From contig CANGXM010000002.1 in NCBI GenBank assembly GCA_947457845.1, forward strand, positions 1-52,702: 52,702 nt of DNA. Reading direction: 5' to 3'. The stretch comes from Rhodospirillales bacterium (GTDB taxonomy: Bacteria; Pseudomonadota; Alphaproteobacteria; Azospirillales; Azospirillaceae). This document shows positions 15,762 through 23,859 of this stretch, one piece after another (position 1 is the first letter of the stretch; each line of letters begins with the position of its first letter). Under the pieces are notes generated by a model that worked only from the letters and a program-made list of their open reading frames with translations, did not search any database and was not told the DNA's origin. A program made the translations under genes and the position numbers.

Positions 15762-17416
15762 TGCCCGCCGCCCCCTTCGTGCTGGAGAAGCGGTCCGCCA
15801 CCGGCTCCCGCGGGATGGTCGTCACCAACCACCCGCGTGCCTCCGCCGCGGGGGCTGAGATCCTGCTCGCCGGCGGCAACGCGATCGACGCGGCGGTCGC
15901 GTCGCTGTTCGCCCTGACGGTGGTCGAGCCGATGATGGTCGGGGCACTCGGCGGCGGCATCGCGCACGTTCGGCTGGCCGACGGCACCCACCGCATCCTC
16001 GACGGGCTGTCGACAGCACCCGGCGCCTGGCGCGACGACCTGCTGGAGGTGCTGCCCGGCGACCTGCCCAGCGCGCGCGACACCAAGGACCGGCGCAACG
16101 TGGTCGGCGGCCTCGCGGTCGCGGTGCCGGGTGCGCTGAAGGCCTGGACCGAGGCGCTCGCCCGCTGGGGGACCATGCCGCTGGCCGACGTGGTCGACCC
16201 CGCGGTGCGCCTCGCCGAGCGCGGGTTCACGGTCGGCCACTATCTGGCCGACTGCGCGACCGACACCGCCGCCGACCTCGCCCGCGACCCGGGCCTCGCG
16301 GCTCTGTTCCTGCCGGACGGCGCGCCCATCCGGGCCGGGGCCCGGCTGGTGCAGGGGGCCTACGCCGGCGCGCTGCGGATGATCGCGCGGGAGGGGGCGG
16401 CGGCGCTCTACGGGGGCGCGCTCGGCCGGCAGTTGATCGACCGTCTTTCGGCCGACGGCGGCGTGATGGCGATGGCGGACCTCGCGGCCTATGCGACCGT
16501 CGAGCGGGAGCCGATCGTGGGGACCTATCGCGGTCATCGGGTGATCGGCCCGCCGCCGCCGGCCTCGGCCGGGGTCCACATCGCGCAGATGCTGAACATC
16601 CTCGAAGGGTTCGACCTCGGCCGCATGGGCTTCGGCTCGGCCGACGCGGTCCACCTCCTCGCCGAGGTGCTGAAGATCGCCTTCGCCGACCGGGCCGTGG
16701 CGACCGCCGACCCCGCCTTCGTCGACGTGCCGGTCGCGCGCCTGACCTCCAAGTCCTACGCCGAGGAGCGCCGCGCCGCCCTCGCGCTGGACCGCGCGCA
16801 GGCCTGGGGCCCCGGCCTGTCGCGGCCGGAGAGCGCCGACACCACCCACCTGACCGTCGCCGACGCCGACGGCAACGTCGTCGCCGCGACCCAGACGATC
16901 AACGGCCTGTTCGGCGCCTGCGTGCAGGTGCCGGAGACCGGGATGCTCGCCAACAACTACATGTACAACTTCGACCCGCGGCCGGGCCGCGCGCTGTCGA
17001 TCGAGCCCGGCAAGCGCTGCTTCACCTCCATGGCGCCGATGATGGTGACGACGGATGGCCGCCTGCGCCTGGCCCTCGGCCTGCCGGGCGGCCTTCGCAT
17101 CTTCCCCTCGGCGTTGCAGGTGATCCTCAACGTGCTCGACCACGGCATGACCCCGCAGGAGGCCGTGGAGGCGCCGCGGGTCTGGACCGAGGGCGGGCCG
17201 CTGGAGGTGGAGCCCGCGATCCCCGACGCGGTCGTCGCCGAGTTGACCGCACGCGGCCACACGGTCAAGCGCGTGCCCCGCATCGCCGGCGGGACGGGGG
17301 CCGTCGCCTTCGATCCCGACGGCACGCTGACCGGGGCCGCCTGCTGGCGGGCCGACGGGCACGCGGTCGGCGTCTCCGGCGGGTTCGCCCGCGCCGGCAT
17401 CCGCTTCTCGATCTGA
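15761..17416 (+). CDS. Gamma-glutamyltransferase family protein (Ntn hydrolase)
   Basis: 551 residues. The N-terminal domain has GMVVTNHPRASAAGAEILL and GGNAIDAAVA; the autoprocessing/nucleophile site is Thr361 in ADTTHLTVADADGN; the C-terminal motifs are GKRCFTSMAPM and LPGGLRIFPSALQ. Precursors of this family self-cleave before the nucleophile Thr into two subunits. No signal peptide is visible, so it is probably cytoplasmic, unlike the periplasmic E. coli Ggt. Cytoplasmic relatives remove gamma-glutamyl or related acyl groups from amines and amides. It is coupled to the creatininase-like gene and lies 6 bases before a 2-hydroxyacid dehydrogenase gene, suggesting one amide-breakdown operon. 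Confidence 0.88.
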   Translation: MPAAPFVLEKRSATGSRGMVVTNHPRASAAGAEILLAGGNAIDAAVASLFALTVVEPMMVGALGGGIAHVRLADGTHRILDGLSTAPGAWRDDLLEVLPGDLPSARDTKDRRNVVGGLAVAVPGALKAWTEALARWGTMPLADVVDPAVRLAERGFTVGHYLADCATDTAADLARDPGLAALFLPDGAPIRAGARLVQGAYAGALRMIAREGAAALYGGALGRQLIDRLSADGGVMAMADLAAYATVEREPIVGTYRGHRVIGPPPPASAGVHIAQMLNILEGFDLGRMGFGSADAVHLLAEVLKIAFADRAVATADPAFVDVPVARLTSKSYAEERRAALALDRAQAWGPGLSRPESADTTHLTVADADGNVVAATQTINGLFGACVQVPETGMLANNYMYNFDPRPGRALSIEPGKRCFTSMAPMMVTTDGRLRLALGLPGGLRIFPSALQVILNVLDHGMTPQEAVEAPRVWTEGGPLEVEPAIPDAVVAELTARGHTVKRVPRIAGGTGAVAFDPDGTLTGAACWRADGHAVGVSGGFARAGIRFSI

Positions 17417-17422
17417 GCCCTC

Positions 17423-18418
17423 ATGACGACCGCGAACACGACCGCCACGAACAGCTGGACGATCGTCGTCCTCGACCCGATCCCGCCCGCCCGTGCCGAG
17501 CAGCTCCGCGGGCTCCTTCCCCCCGGCTTCGCCCTCACCCACGGGACGGCGCGGGGCGACGAGCATCTGAAGGCGATCATCGCGGAGGCGGACTTCGCCA
17601 TCGCCGGGCAGGTGGCCGTGTCGGCCGACGTGTTCCGCGCGGCGAAGCGGCTGAAACTGCTGCACAAATGGGGCGTGGGGGTCGACAACATCGACGTGGC
17701 GGCGGCCGGAGCGCTCGGCATCAAGGTCGCGCGGACGACCGGGGCCAACGCCGTGCCGGTGGCGGAATTCACCCTCGGCCTGACGATCGCGGCGCTGCGC
17801 AACCTCGCGGCCGGGCACGCCGAACTGCGGGCCGGGCGCTGGCGAAGCCCGGCGATCGCGCGCGACCCCTACATGCTGTCGGGCAAGACCGTCGGCATCG
17901 TCGGCATGGGGGCCATCGGGCAGGCTTTTGCGCGGCTGCTGAAGGGCTTCGGCTGCCCGGTCCTCTACACCAAGCGGACGCCGCTCGACCCGGCGGCGGA
18001 GGCGGCGCTGAACGCGCGGCGCGTCGAGCTGCCCGAACTGCTGGCGACGGCGGACGTCGTCTCGCTCCACTGCCCGCTGACGCCGGAGACGACGAACCTG
18101 ATCGACCGCGCGGCGCTGTCGCGGATGAAGCCGACCGCCGTGCTGGTCAACGCCGCCCGGGGCGGGGTGGTGGTGGAGGCGGACCTCGCCTGGGCCCTGG
18201 AGACCAAGGTGATCCTCGCCGCCGCCACCGACGTCTACGCCGAGGAACCGCTGCCGCCCGGCGACCCGCTGCTGGCCGTCGACGGCCTCGTCACCACGCC
18301 CCACCTCGCCGCGCTGGCGGTCGACACGTTCGAGCCGACGGTGCGGCGGATGTTCGATAACATGCGCCGCGTGGCGGAGGGCCTGCCGGTGCCGGAGCGG
18401 GATCTCGTCGGGGGGTGA
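17423..18418 (+). CDS. D-isomer-specific 2-hydroxyacid dehydrogenase
   Basis: 331 residues. The substrate-binding loop is KWGVGVDNID. The Rossmann motif is GMGAIG (161-166). The Arg-Glu-His set is present in NAARGG, DVYAEEPLP and TTPHLAAL. The residue at the end of beta-2 that normally is Asp for NAD is replaced in LYTKRTP, which has Thr, Lys and Arg, so NADP(H) is more likely. It may be a glyoxylate/hydroxypyruvate-type reductase or a D-3-phosphoglycerate dehydrogenase paralogue. It lies 6 bases after the GGT gene, in the same operon. Confidence 0.88.
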   Translation: MTTANTTATNSWTIVVLDPIPPARAEQLRGLLPPGFALTHGTARGDEHLKAIIAEADFAIAGQVAVSADVFRAAKRLKLLHKWGVGVDNIDVAAAGALGIKVARTTGANAVPVAEFTLGLTIAALRNLAAGHAELRAGRWRSPAIARDPYMLSGKTVGIVGMGAIGQAFARLLKGFGCPVLYTKRTPLDPAAEAALNARRVELPELLATADVVSLHCPLTPETTNLIDRAALSRMKPTAVLVNAARGGVVVEADLAWALETKVILAAATDVYAEEPLPPGDPLLAVDGLVTTPHLAALAVDTFEPTVRRMFDNMRRVAEGLPVPERDLVGG

Positions 18419-18506
18419 GCGCGGGGCGGCGGTCGCCGCCTCGCGGCCGGTGACGCCGGTCGCTCGGGCCTGTACCGTCCCGCCGAAGACCCCAGAGAGG
18501 TGACCC

Positions 18507-18962
18507 GTGACCGGCGCCGCCGCCCCCAACACGATCCCGTGGCCGCCGATCCTCTATGCCGGTTCGGCCGCCGCGGCCGTGGTCGCCGGACTGCTGGCGC
18601 CCCTCGACCCCGGCATGGCGTCGACCGCCGGCTGGGGGATCGTCGCGCTCGGGTTCGGGCTCGACGTCTGGGCGATGGCGACGATGGCGCGGGCGCGGGC
18701 GAACATCCTGCCGCACCGGGCGGCGACGGTGCTCGTCACGCACGGCCCGTTCCGCCTGTCGCGCAACCCGATCTATGTCGGCAACACGGTCGTGCTCGCC
18801 GGCCTCGCCCTCGCGGTCGGGAACCTCTGGTTCCTGCCGGCCGCCGCGGTCGCCGCCCTGCTCACGCAACGGCTCGCCATCGTGCGCGAGGAGGCCCACC
18901 TCGCCGCACTCTTCGGGGACGAATGGACGGCCTATGCCGCGCGGACGCGGCGGTGGCTATGA
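18507..18962 (+). CDS. Isoprenylcysteine carboxylmethyltransferase family protein
   Basis: 151 residues with three or more membrane segments (about 15-33, 42-60 and 95-122). The SAM-binding C-terminal half carries the ICMT/PEMT signature: HGPFRLSRNPIYVGN, then EEAHLAALFGDEWTAYAARTRRW. The start is GTG at 18507 with AGAGAGG upstream. Bacteria lack prenylated CaaX proteins, so these small inner-membrane methyltransferases act on unknown lipids or small molecules. It lies 88 bases after the dehydrogenase and 31 before a Rid-family gene. Confidence 0.82.
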   Translation: MTGAAAPNTIPWPPILYAGSAAAAVVAGLLAPLDPGMASTAGWGIVALGFGLDVWAMATMARARANILPHRAATVLVTHGPFRLSRNPIYVGNTVVLAGLALAVGNLWFLPAAAVAALLTQRLAIVREEAHLAALFGDEWTAYAARTRRWL

Positions 18963-18993
18963 TGGCGGCCCGTCCGTCGATCGAGGTGTCGCC

Positions 18994-19470
18994 ATGTCGT
19001 CGCTTCCCCCGGGCCCCGAGGCCCGTCTCGCCACCTTCGGCCTCGTCCTGCCGCCGGTGCCGCGGCCGGTCGCCCGCTACGTCCCGTTCCGGCTGGTGGG
19101 ATCGCTCCTGTTCCTGTCGGGACAGGGGCCGGTGCGCTCGGACGGGAGCGTGATCGAGGGGCGGGTCGGCGAGGCCGTATCGGTCGACGACGCCCGTGCC
19201 GCCGCAAGGCTCACCGGGCTGAACCTGCTGGCGGCCACGCGGGACGCGCTGGGGTCGCTCGATCGGGTGGCGTGCTTCGTGAAGCTCCTCGGCATGGTCA
19301 ACGCCGTCCCGGGCTTCCGCGATCACCCGCGGGTGATCGACGGATGCTCGGAGCTGCTGGTCGACCTCTTCGGCGAGGACGGGCTGCACGCCCGCTCGGC
19401 CGTGGGCATGGGCTCGCTGCCCATGAACATCCCGGTCGAGATCGAGGCGATCGTCGCCGTGAGGGATTGA
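18994..19470 (+). CDS. RidA family protein (long, YjgH-like clade)
   Basis: 158 residues. The core has LLFLSGQGPV and the C-terminal SAVGMGSLPMNIPVEIEAIV block. The catalytic Arg of enamine/imine deaminases is present at position 134 (HARSAV). Archetypal RidA releases ammonia from reactive enamines made by PLP enzymes; the longer clade is less studied. It follows the methyltransferase closely. A second Rid gene of a different clade lies about 1.3 kb downstream, suggesting that imine chemistry is part of this region's pathway. Confidence 0.86.
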   Translation: MSSLPPGPEARLATFGLVLPPVPRPVARYVPFRLVGSLLFLSGQGPVRSDGSVIEGRVGEAVSVDDARAAARLTGLNLLAATRDALGSLDRVACFVKLLGMVNAVPGFRDHPRVIDGCSELLVDLFGEDGLHARSAVGMGSLPMNIPVEIEAIVAVRD

Positions 19471-19650
19471 GGGCGCGGTCCCCCGGCCCGTCCTTCGCCC
19501 GGGCGTCCGTCCACTCATCGTCCCGCCGCTCCCGTCCGTCGTCCGCGCGGCGCCGCAGCGCCCGCGCGCGCCCTTGGCGGGGGCGGCGTACGGCCCACAT
19601 GTCAGGTCCTTCGGCCACCGCGGCCGTCGCGCCCCCCGCCCGAGCCGTCC

Positions 19651-20778
19651 TTGACCGTCCCGCCCCCCGATCCGACCGCAGTCCCCCCCGCCGCCCGACG
19701 CCGACCGACGCGGCGGGGACTGTTCGCGTCGCTCGCGGCGCTCCCCCTGCTGGGAGCCTGCGCCGGGCTGCTGCCGGGGCGGGGCAGCGCCTACTACGAC
19801 GGCCCCGCCACCGATCATTTCGACGGGCGCCGGTTCTTCAATCCCGGCGGGGAGGCGCCGCGGAGCTTCGTGCAGCTCCTGCAATGGCAACTGGGCGAGA
19901 CGGCCGAGGCCTGGCCCGACGCGGTTCCGAGCCCCTTTCCGCCCGACCGCCCGCCGGCCCGGGTGGACGGCGGGGCCGTGCGCGTCTCCTTCGTCGGCCA
20001 CTGCACCTTCCTGATCCAGGGCGGCGGGCTCAACCTGCTGACCGACCCCGTGTGGTCGGAGCGGGCGAGCCCGTTCTCCTTCACCGGTCCGCGCCGGTAC
20101 AACCCGCCCGCCATCGCGTTCGACGACCTGCCGCCGATCGACGCCGTGCTGCTCTCCCACGCGCACTACGACCACCTCGACGTCGCGACGCTGGAACGGC
20201 TGTGGCGGCGCGACCGGCCGCTGGTGGTCACGCCGCTGGGCAACGACGCCATCGTCCGGGCGAACCACCCCGACGAGCGGATCGTCGCCGCCGACTGGGG
20301 CGACACGGTCCCGCTGGGCCGCGGCGCGACCGCGACGCTGGAGCCCGTGCACCACTGGTCCGCCCGTGGGGTGACCGACCGCAACCACGCGCTCTGGGCC
20401 GGGTTCGTGGTCAAGGGGCTCGGCCTCGACCTCTTCTTCGCCGGCGACACCGGCTTCGACGGCGGCCGGCCGTTCCGCAACGTGGCGGCGCGACACGGGC
20501 CCCTCGACCTCGCGCTGCTGCCCATCGGCGCCTATGAGCCGCGCTGGTTCATGGCGGCCCAGCACATGAACCCGGAGGACGCCGTCGCGGGGTTCGGCCT
20601 TCTGGGCGCGCGCAACGCGCTGGGTTATCACTGGGGCACGTTCCGGCTGACCAACGAGGGGGCGGAGCGGCCGGTGACCGATCTCGCGGCCGCGCTCGAG
20701 GCGGCGGGAACCGATCCGGCGCGCTTCCTCGCGGTGCGGCCGGGACAGGTGTGGACGGGCGGGGCCGGCGTCGGCTGA
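19651..20778 (+). CDS. MBL fold metallo-hydrolase, probable lipoprotein (UlaG/NAPE-PLD-like)
   Basis: 375 residues if the TTG at 19651 is used; no ATG precedes the signal sequence in frame and no clear ribosome site is seen, so the start is uncertain. The N-terminus has twin arginines (RRRPTRRGLF), a hydrophobic stretch and a lipobox LLGAC, pointing to an exported lipoprotein, possibly through Tat. The zinc-site motifs are complete: SHAHYDHLD, VHHW, FAGDTGFDG and GYHWGTF. Relatives include N-acyl-phosphatidylethanolamine phospholipase D and UlaG-like enzymes. It sits between two Rid genes and may be functionally independent of them. Confidence 0.85.
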   Translation: MTVPPPDPTAVPPAARRRPTRRGLFASLAALPLLGACAGLLPGRGSAYYDGPATDHFDGRRFFNPGGEAPRSFVQLLQWQLGETAEAWPDAVPSPFPPDRPPARVDGGAVRVSFVGHCTFLIQGGGLNLLTDPVWSERASPFSFTGPRRYNPPAIAFDDLPPIDAVLLSHAHYDHLDVATLERLWRRDRPLVVTPLGNDAIVRANHPDERIVAADWGDTVPLGRGATATLEPVHHWSARGVTDRNHALWAGFVVKGLGLDLFFAGDTGFDGGRPFRNVAARHGPLDLALLPIGAYEPRWFMAAQHMNPEDAVAGFGLLGARNALGYHWGTFRLTNEGAERPVTDLAAALEAAGTDPARFLAVRPGQVWTGGAGVG

Positions 20779-20802
20779 CGCCCGCGGCAGGGGAGGGGAA
20801 CC

Positions 20803-21204
20803 ATGGAACCGTCGCGCTGGACGATCAGCACCGGCTCGGTGTTCGAGGAGATGGCGGGCTATTCCCGTGCGGTGGTGGACGGGGACTGGGTCTTCGTCTC
20901 GGGCACGGCGGGCTACGACTTCGCCACCCGAACCATCGCCGACGACGCGGCTGAACAGACCCGCCAGGCGCTGCGCACCATCGCCGACACCCTGGCCAAG
21001 GCCAAGGCGACCCTGGCCGACGTCGTCCGGGTGCGGGTCTACGTCAGCGACCGGGCGCACGTCGGCCCGGTCTCGGCCGTGCTGGGCGAGACGTTCAAGG
21101 ATCCCCGGCCGACCAACACCACCATCGTCTGCGGCTTCGCGATGCCCGAGATGATGGTGGAGCTGGAGGTCACCGCGCTCGCGCGGGGGCGCGCCACGCG
21201 CTGA
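20803..21204 (+). CDS. RidA family protein lacking the catalytic arginine
   Basis: 133 residues with the Rid fold (VDGDWVFVSGTAGYD, then a central helix, then MVELEVTALARG). Aligning the final E-[LI]-E strand with archetypal RidA puts Asn105 of PTNTTIV where the catalytic Arg should be. Rid clades without this Arg lack the classic imine deaminase activity and occur in catabolic operons with unknown roles. It ends 114 bases before the second HAAT transporter operon on the same strand. A GGGGAGGGG ribosome site precedes the ATG. Confidence 0.85.
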   Translation: MEPSRWTISTGSVFEEMAGYSRAVVDGDWVFVSGTAGYDFATRTIADDAAEQTRQALRTIADTLAKAKATLADVVRVRVYVSDRAHVGPVSAVLGETFKDPRPTNTTIVCGFAMPEMMVELEVTALARGRATR

Positions 21205-21268
21205 GCGGGTGCGCGGTTTTTCCCTACAGGACAAAGGGTTGTGACCGAACCCGCTTCACAGCCGAGCA

Positions 21269-21301
21269 CCTGTGTGGTCTAACAGGCGCCGTATACAGTT
21301 A
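21269..21301 (+). promoter_or_regulatory. Promoter-like region of the second HAAT operon
   Basis: A small inverted repeat CCTGT (21269-21273) / ACAGG (21282-21286), with an 8-base centre, is followed by TATACA at about 21292, a fair -10 box. The first ATPase ATG is at 21319. The region is less GC-rich than its surroundings. No good -35 box was seen, which would fit an activated promoter. Confidence 0.3.
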
Positions 21302-21318
21302 GCCGATGTGCGGGGTTC

Positions 21319-22077
21319 ATGCTGGAGCTGCGGGGGGTCGTCCGGTCGTTCGGGAGCATGAACGCCGTCGATGGCGTCGACCTGACGGTCGGCGCGGGAA
21401 CGATCACGGGCCTGATCGGACCCAACGGCGCGGGTAAGACGACGCTGTTCAACATCGTCGCCGGGACGCTGCCGCCGACCGCAGGGACCGTCTCCTTCCG
21501 CGGCACGCGCATCGACGGGCAGACGCCCGACAGGATCTTCCGCCTCGGCCTCGCCCGCTCCTTCCAGATCCCGCGCCCCTTCGCCGGCATGACGGTGCTG
21601 GAGAACGCGATGCTCGTGCCCGTCGGCCAGGCGGGCGAGCGGTTCTGGAACAACTGGTGGGCGGGTGGCCGGGTCCGTTCGGAGGAGCGGCGCGCGCGGG
21701 AGCGGGCGGCCGAGGTGCTCGCCTTCTGCGGCCTCGCCGACAAGCGGGGCGACCTGGCCGGGACCCTCTCGGGCGGCCAGCAGAAGCTGCTGGAACTCGC
21801 CCGCGTCCTCATGGTCGACCCGGCGATGATCCTCCTGGACGAGCCGGCGGCGGGCGTGAACCCGACGCTGCTGGAGACGCTGATCGAGAAGATCGTCGCG
21901 CTCAACGCGCGGGGCGTCTCCTTCCTCGTGATCGAGCACAACATGGACATGGTGATGCGCATCTGCCGGCCCATCGTGGTGATGGCGCAGGGCCGGGTGA
22001 TCTTCGAGGGCGAGGGCGACGCGGTGCGCGCCGACCCGCGGGTGGTCGACGCCTACCTGGGGGACGTGGGGGCATGA
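21319..22077 (+). CDS. ABC transporter ATP-binding protein, LivG-like (second cluster)
   Basis: 252 residues. Walker A GPNGAGKTT, signature LSGGQQK, Walker B ILLDEPAAGVNP, and the LivG-type loop RSFQIPRPFAGMTVLENAM with a WAGGRVRSEERRARERAAE insertion. The terminal YLGDVGA is typical of LivG. It opens the second HAAT operon, in which the ATPases come first and the binding protein last, the reverse of the first cluster. A pair of palindromic repeats separates it from the LivF-like gene. Confidence 0.9.
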   Translation: MLELRGVVRSFGSMNAVDGVDLTVGAGTITGLIGPNGAGKTTLFNIVAGTLPPTAGTVSFRGTRIDGQTPDRIFRLGLARSFQIPRPFAGMTVLENAMLVPVGQAGERFWNNWWAGGRVRSEERRARERAAEVLAFCGLADKRGDLAGTLSGGQQKLLELARVLMVDPAMILLDEPAAGVNPTLLETLIEKIVALNARGVSFLVIEHNMDMVMRICRPIVVMAQGRVIFEGEGDAVRADPRVVDAYLGDVGA

Positions 22078-22105
22078 GGGGCGGGCTTCGGTGCGGGCGG
22101 CGAGA

Positions 22106-22206
22106 CCCCCTCTCCCCCGTCCCCTCCCCCCGGGGGGGGGAGGGGAGTTCGCTTGACGCCGCGTCCCCTCTCCCCCCCGGGGAGAGGGACAGGGAGAGGG
22201 GGGCCA
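22106..22206. repeat. CCCTCTCC-type palindromic repeats, inverted pair B
   Basis: Two GC-rich palindromes in head-to-head orientation within the LivG/LivF gap. The second has perfect 10-base arms CCCTCTCCCC (22166-22175) and GGGGAGAGGG (22179-22188), followed by a GGGAGAGGGG tail. The first is a C-rich/G-rich hairpin around 22121-22145. The arrangement mirrors the pair at 32357-32462. Confidence 0.7.
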
Positions 22207-22231
22207 CGGCGCGGATGCCGGGCATCGCCCC

Positions 22232-22963
22232 ATGACCGCCCCCCGCCTCACCGCCACCGGCGTCGTCGCCGGCTATGCGCCCAACCTGCCGATCGTGCAG
22301 GGCGTCTCGGCGACCGTTTCGCCGGGCGAGGTGGTCACCATCGTCGGGCCGAACGGCGCCGGCAAGTCCACGTTCCTCAAGGCGCTCGCCGGCCTCACCC
22401 GCATCGAGGGCGGCTCGGCCACGCTGGAGGGGCGGGAGATCCTGGGGCGGCCGGCTGACGCGCTGGTGCGCGCCGGCCTCGCGTTCGTGCCGCAGACCGG
22501 CAACGTCTTCGCCACGCTCACCATCCACGAGAACCTGATGGTGGGCGCGCATACGATCCGCGGCCCGCTGAAGGAGCGGCTGGAGCGCGCCTACGCCCTC
22601 TTCCCGCCGTTGGCGGCGAAGCGGGGGCACAAGGCGCGCACGCTCTCCGGCGGGCAGCGGCAGATGCTCGCCATCGCGCGGGCCCTCATGACGGAGCCTT
22701 CGGTGATCATGCTGGACGAGCCGACGGCGGGCCTCGCGCCCAAGGTGGTGGGGGAGGTGTTCGAGGATCTCCGCCGCCTCGCCGAGGGCGGCATGGCCGT
22801 GCTCCTGGTCGAGCAGAACGCCAAGGCGGCGCTGCGCATGTCCGACCGGGGCTACGTGCTGGCGCAGGGGGTGAACCGGTTCGAGGGACGGGCGGCCGAC
22901 CTGCTGGCCGATCCCGAGGTGGTCGCCGCCTTCCTCGGCGGGCACGGGGGAGGGAGGCACTGA
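22232..22963 (+). CDS. ABC transporter ATP-binding protein, LivF-like (second cluster)
   Basis: 243 residues. Walker A GPNGAGKST, the LivF-type RAGLAFVPQTGNVFATLT loop, signature LSGGQRQM and Walker B IMLDEPTAGLAP. It partners the LivG-like ATPase at 21319. Its TGA shares a base with the ATG of the LivH-like permease, so translation is coupled. The 154-base gap upstream is almost filled by a pair of palindromic repeats. Confidence 0.9.
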   Translation: MTAPRLTATGVVAGYAPNLPIVQGVSATVSPGEVVTIVGPNGAGKSTFLKALAGLTRIEGGSATLEGREILGRPADALVRAGLAFVPQTGNVFATLTIHENLMVGAHTIRGPLKERLERAYALFPPLAAKRGHKARTLSGGQRQMLAIARALMTEPSVIMLDEPTAGLAPKVVGEVFEDLRRLAEGGMAVLLVEQNAKAALRMSDRGYVLAQGVNRFEGRAADLLADPEVVAAFLGGHGGGRH

Positions 22964-23859
22964 TGCTGGGACAGGCCATCGCCGACGGCGTGCTGACGGG
23001 TGCCATCATCGCGCTGGGCGCCATCGGCGTCTCGTTCGGGCTGCAGATCCTGCGGTTCGCGAACTTCGCCCATTCCGAACTCCTGACCTGGGGCGCCTAC
23101 ATCGCCCTCGTCGTCGTCGCCTTCGCCGGGCCGGGCACGCCCACGGGCCCGCTCTCCTTCGGCTGGCAGATGATGGCGGCGATGGCCGTCGCGGCCGTGC
23201 TGACGGGCCTGCTCGCGTGGGTGATGGACCAGCTGGTCTTCCGCCGGCTCAGGAACCAGGGCGCGCATCCGCTCAGCCTCGTCTTCGCCGCCTTCGGCGC
23301 GGCGCTGGTCATGCGCTATGTCGTGGTGCTGATCTGGGGGCCGGGAACGCACTTCTACACGCGCGAGCTTCAGTTCGCGGTCGAGGTGCTGCCCGGCATC
23401 CGCATGCTGCCCGACCAGATCTTCGTGCTCGCGCTCACGCTGGCGGTGGTGGTCGCGCTGCACCTGTTCCTCACCTACAGCCGCACCGGCATGGCCATGC
23501 GCGCGATGGCGGAGAGCCCGGCGCTCGCCAAGGTCTGCGGCGTGAACGTGGAGGGCGTGACCCGCTGGACGTGGATCCTGTCGGGGGCGCTGGCCGCCGT
23601 CGCGGGCACCTTCCTCGGCCTGTCGCCGCAGGTGCATCCCGAGATGGGGTTCAGCCTGCTGCTGTCCCTGTTCGCCGCCGCCATCCTGGGCGGGGCGGGT
23701 TCGCTTCCGGGGGCGGTGATCGGCGGGCTGCTCGTCGGGCTCGCGGAGAACGTGTCCGTCCTGTTCGTGGATCCCGGCTACAAGGGTGCCATGCCCTTCC
23801 TCCTCCTCCTCGCGGTGCTGTTCGTGCGCCCGCAGGGCCTGTTCGGGGAGAAGCAATGA
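22963..23859 (+). CDS. Branched-chain amino acid-type ABC transporter permease, LivH-like (second cluster)
   Basis: 298 residues, about eight membrane segments. The N-terminal ALGAIGVSFGLQILRFANFA and SELLTWGAYI blocks, the AMAESPALAKVCGVNVEGV coupling loop and the end FVRPQGLFGEK are all characteristic. It joins the LivM-like subunit, whose start overlaps its stop by 4 bases. Sequence divergence from the first LivH-like protein suggests a different substrate rather than a recent duplication. Confidence 0.9.
   Translation: MLGQAIADGVLTGAIIALGAIGVSFGLQILRFANFAHSELLTWGAYIALVVVAFAGPGTPTGPLSFGWQMMAAMAVAAVLTGLLAWVMDQLVFRRLRNQGAHPLSLVFAAFGAALVMRYVVVLIWGPGTHFYTRELQFAVEVLPGIRMLPDQIFVLALTLAVVVALHLFLTYSRTGMAMRAMAESPALAKVCGVNVEGVTRWTWILSGALAAVAGTFLGLSPQVHPEMGFSLLLSLFAAAILGGAGSLPGAVIGGLLVGLAENVSVLFVDPGYKGAMPFLLLLAVLFVRPQGLFGEKQ

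Noticed and set aside
15623-18532. A 969-codon minus-strand open frame
   Set aside because: It is antisense to the GGT and hydroxyacid dehydrogenase genes and consists of a biased composition with no recognisable motif.
19471-19650. A gene or RNA in the 180-base gap before the MBL gene
   Set aside because: The stretch is GC-rich without a start codon plus coding bias, and no stable conserved structure could be recognised by eye.
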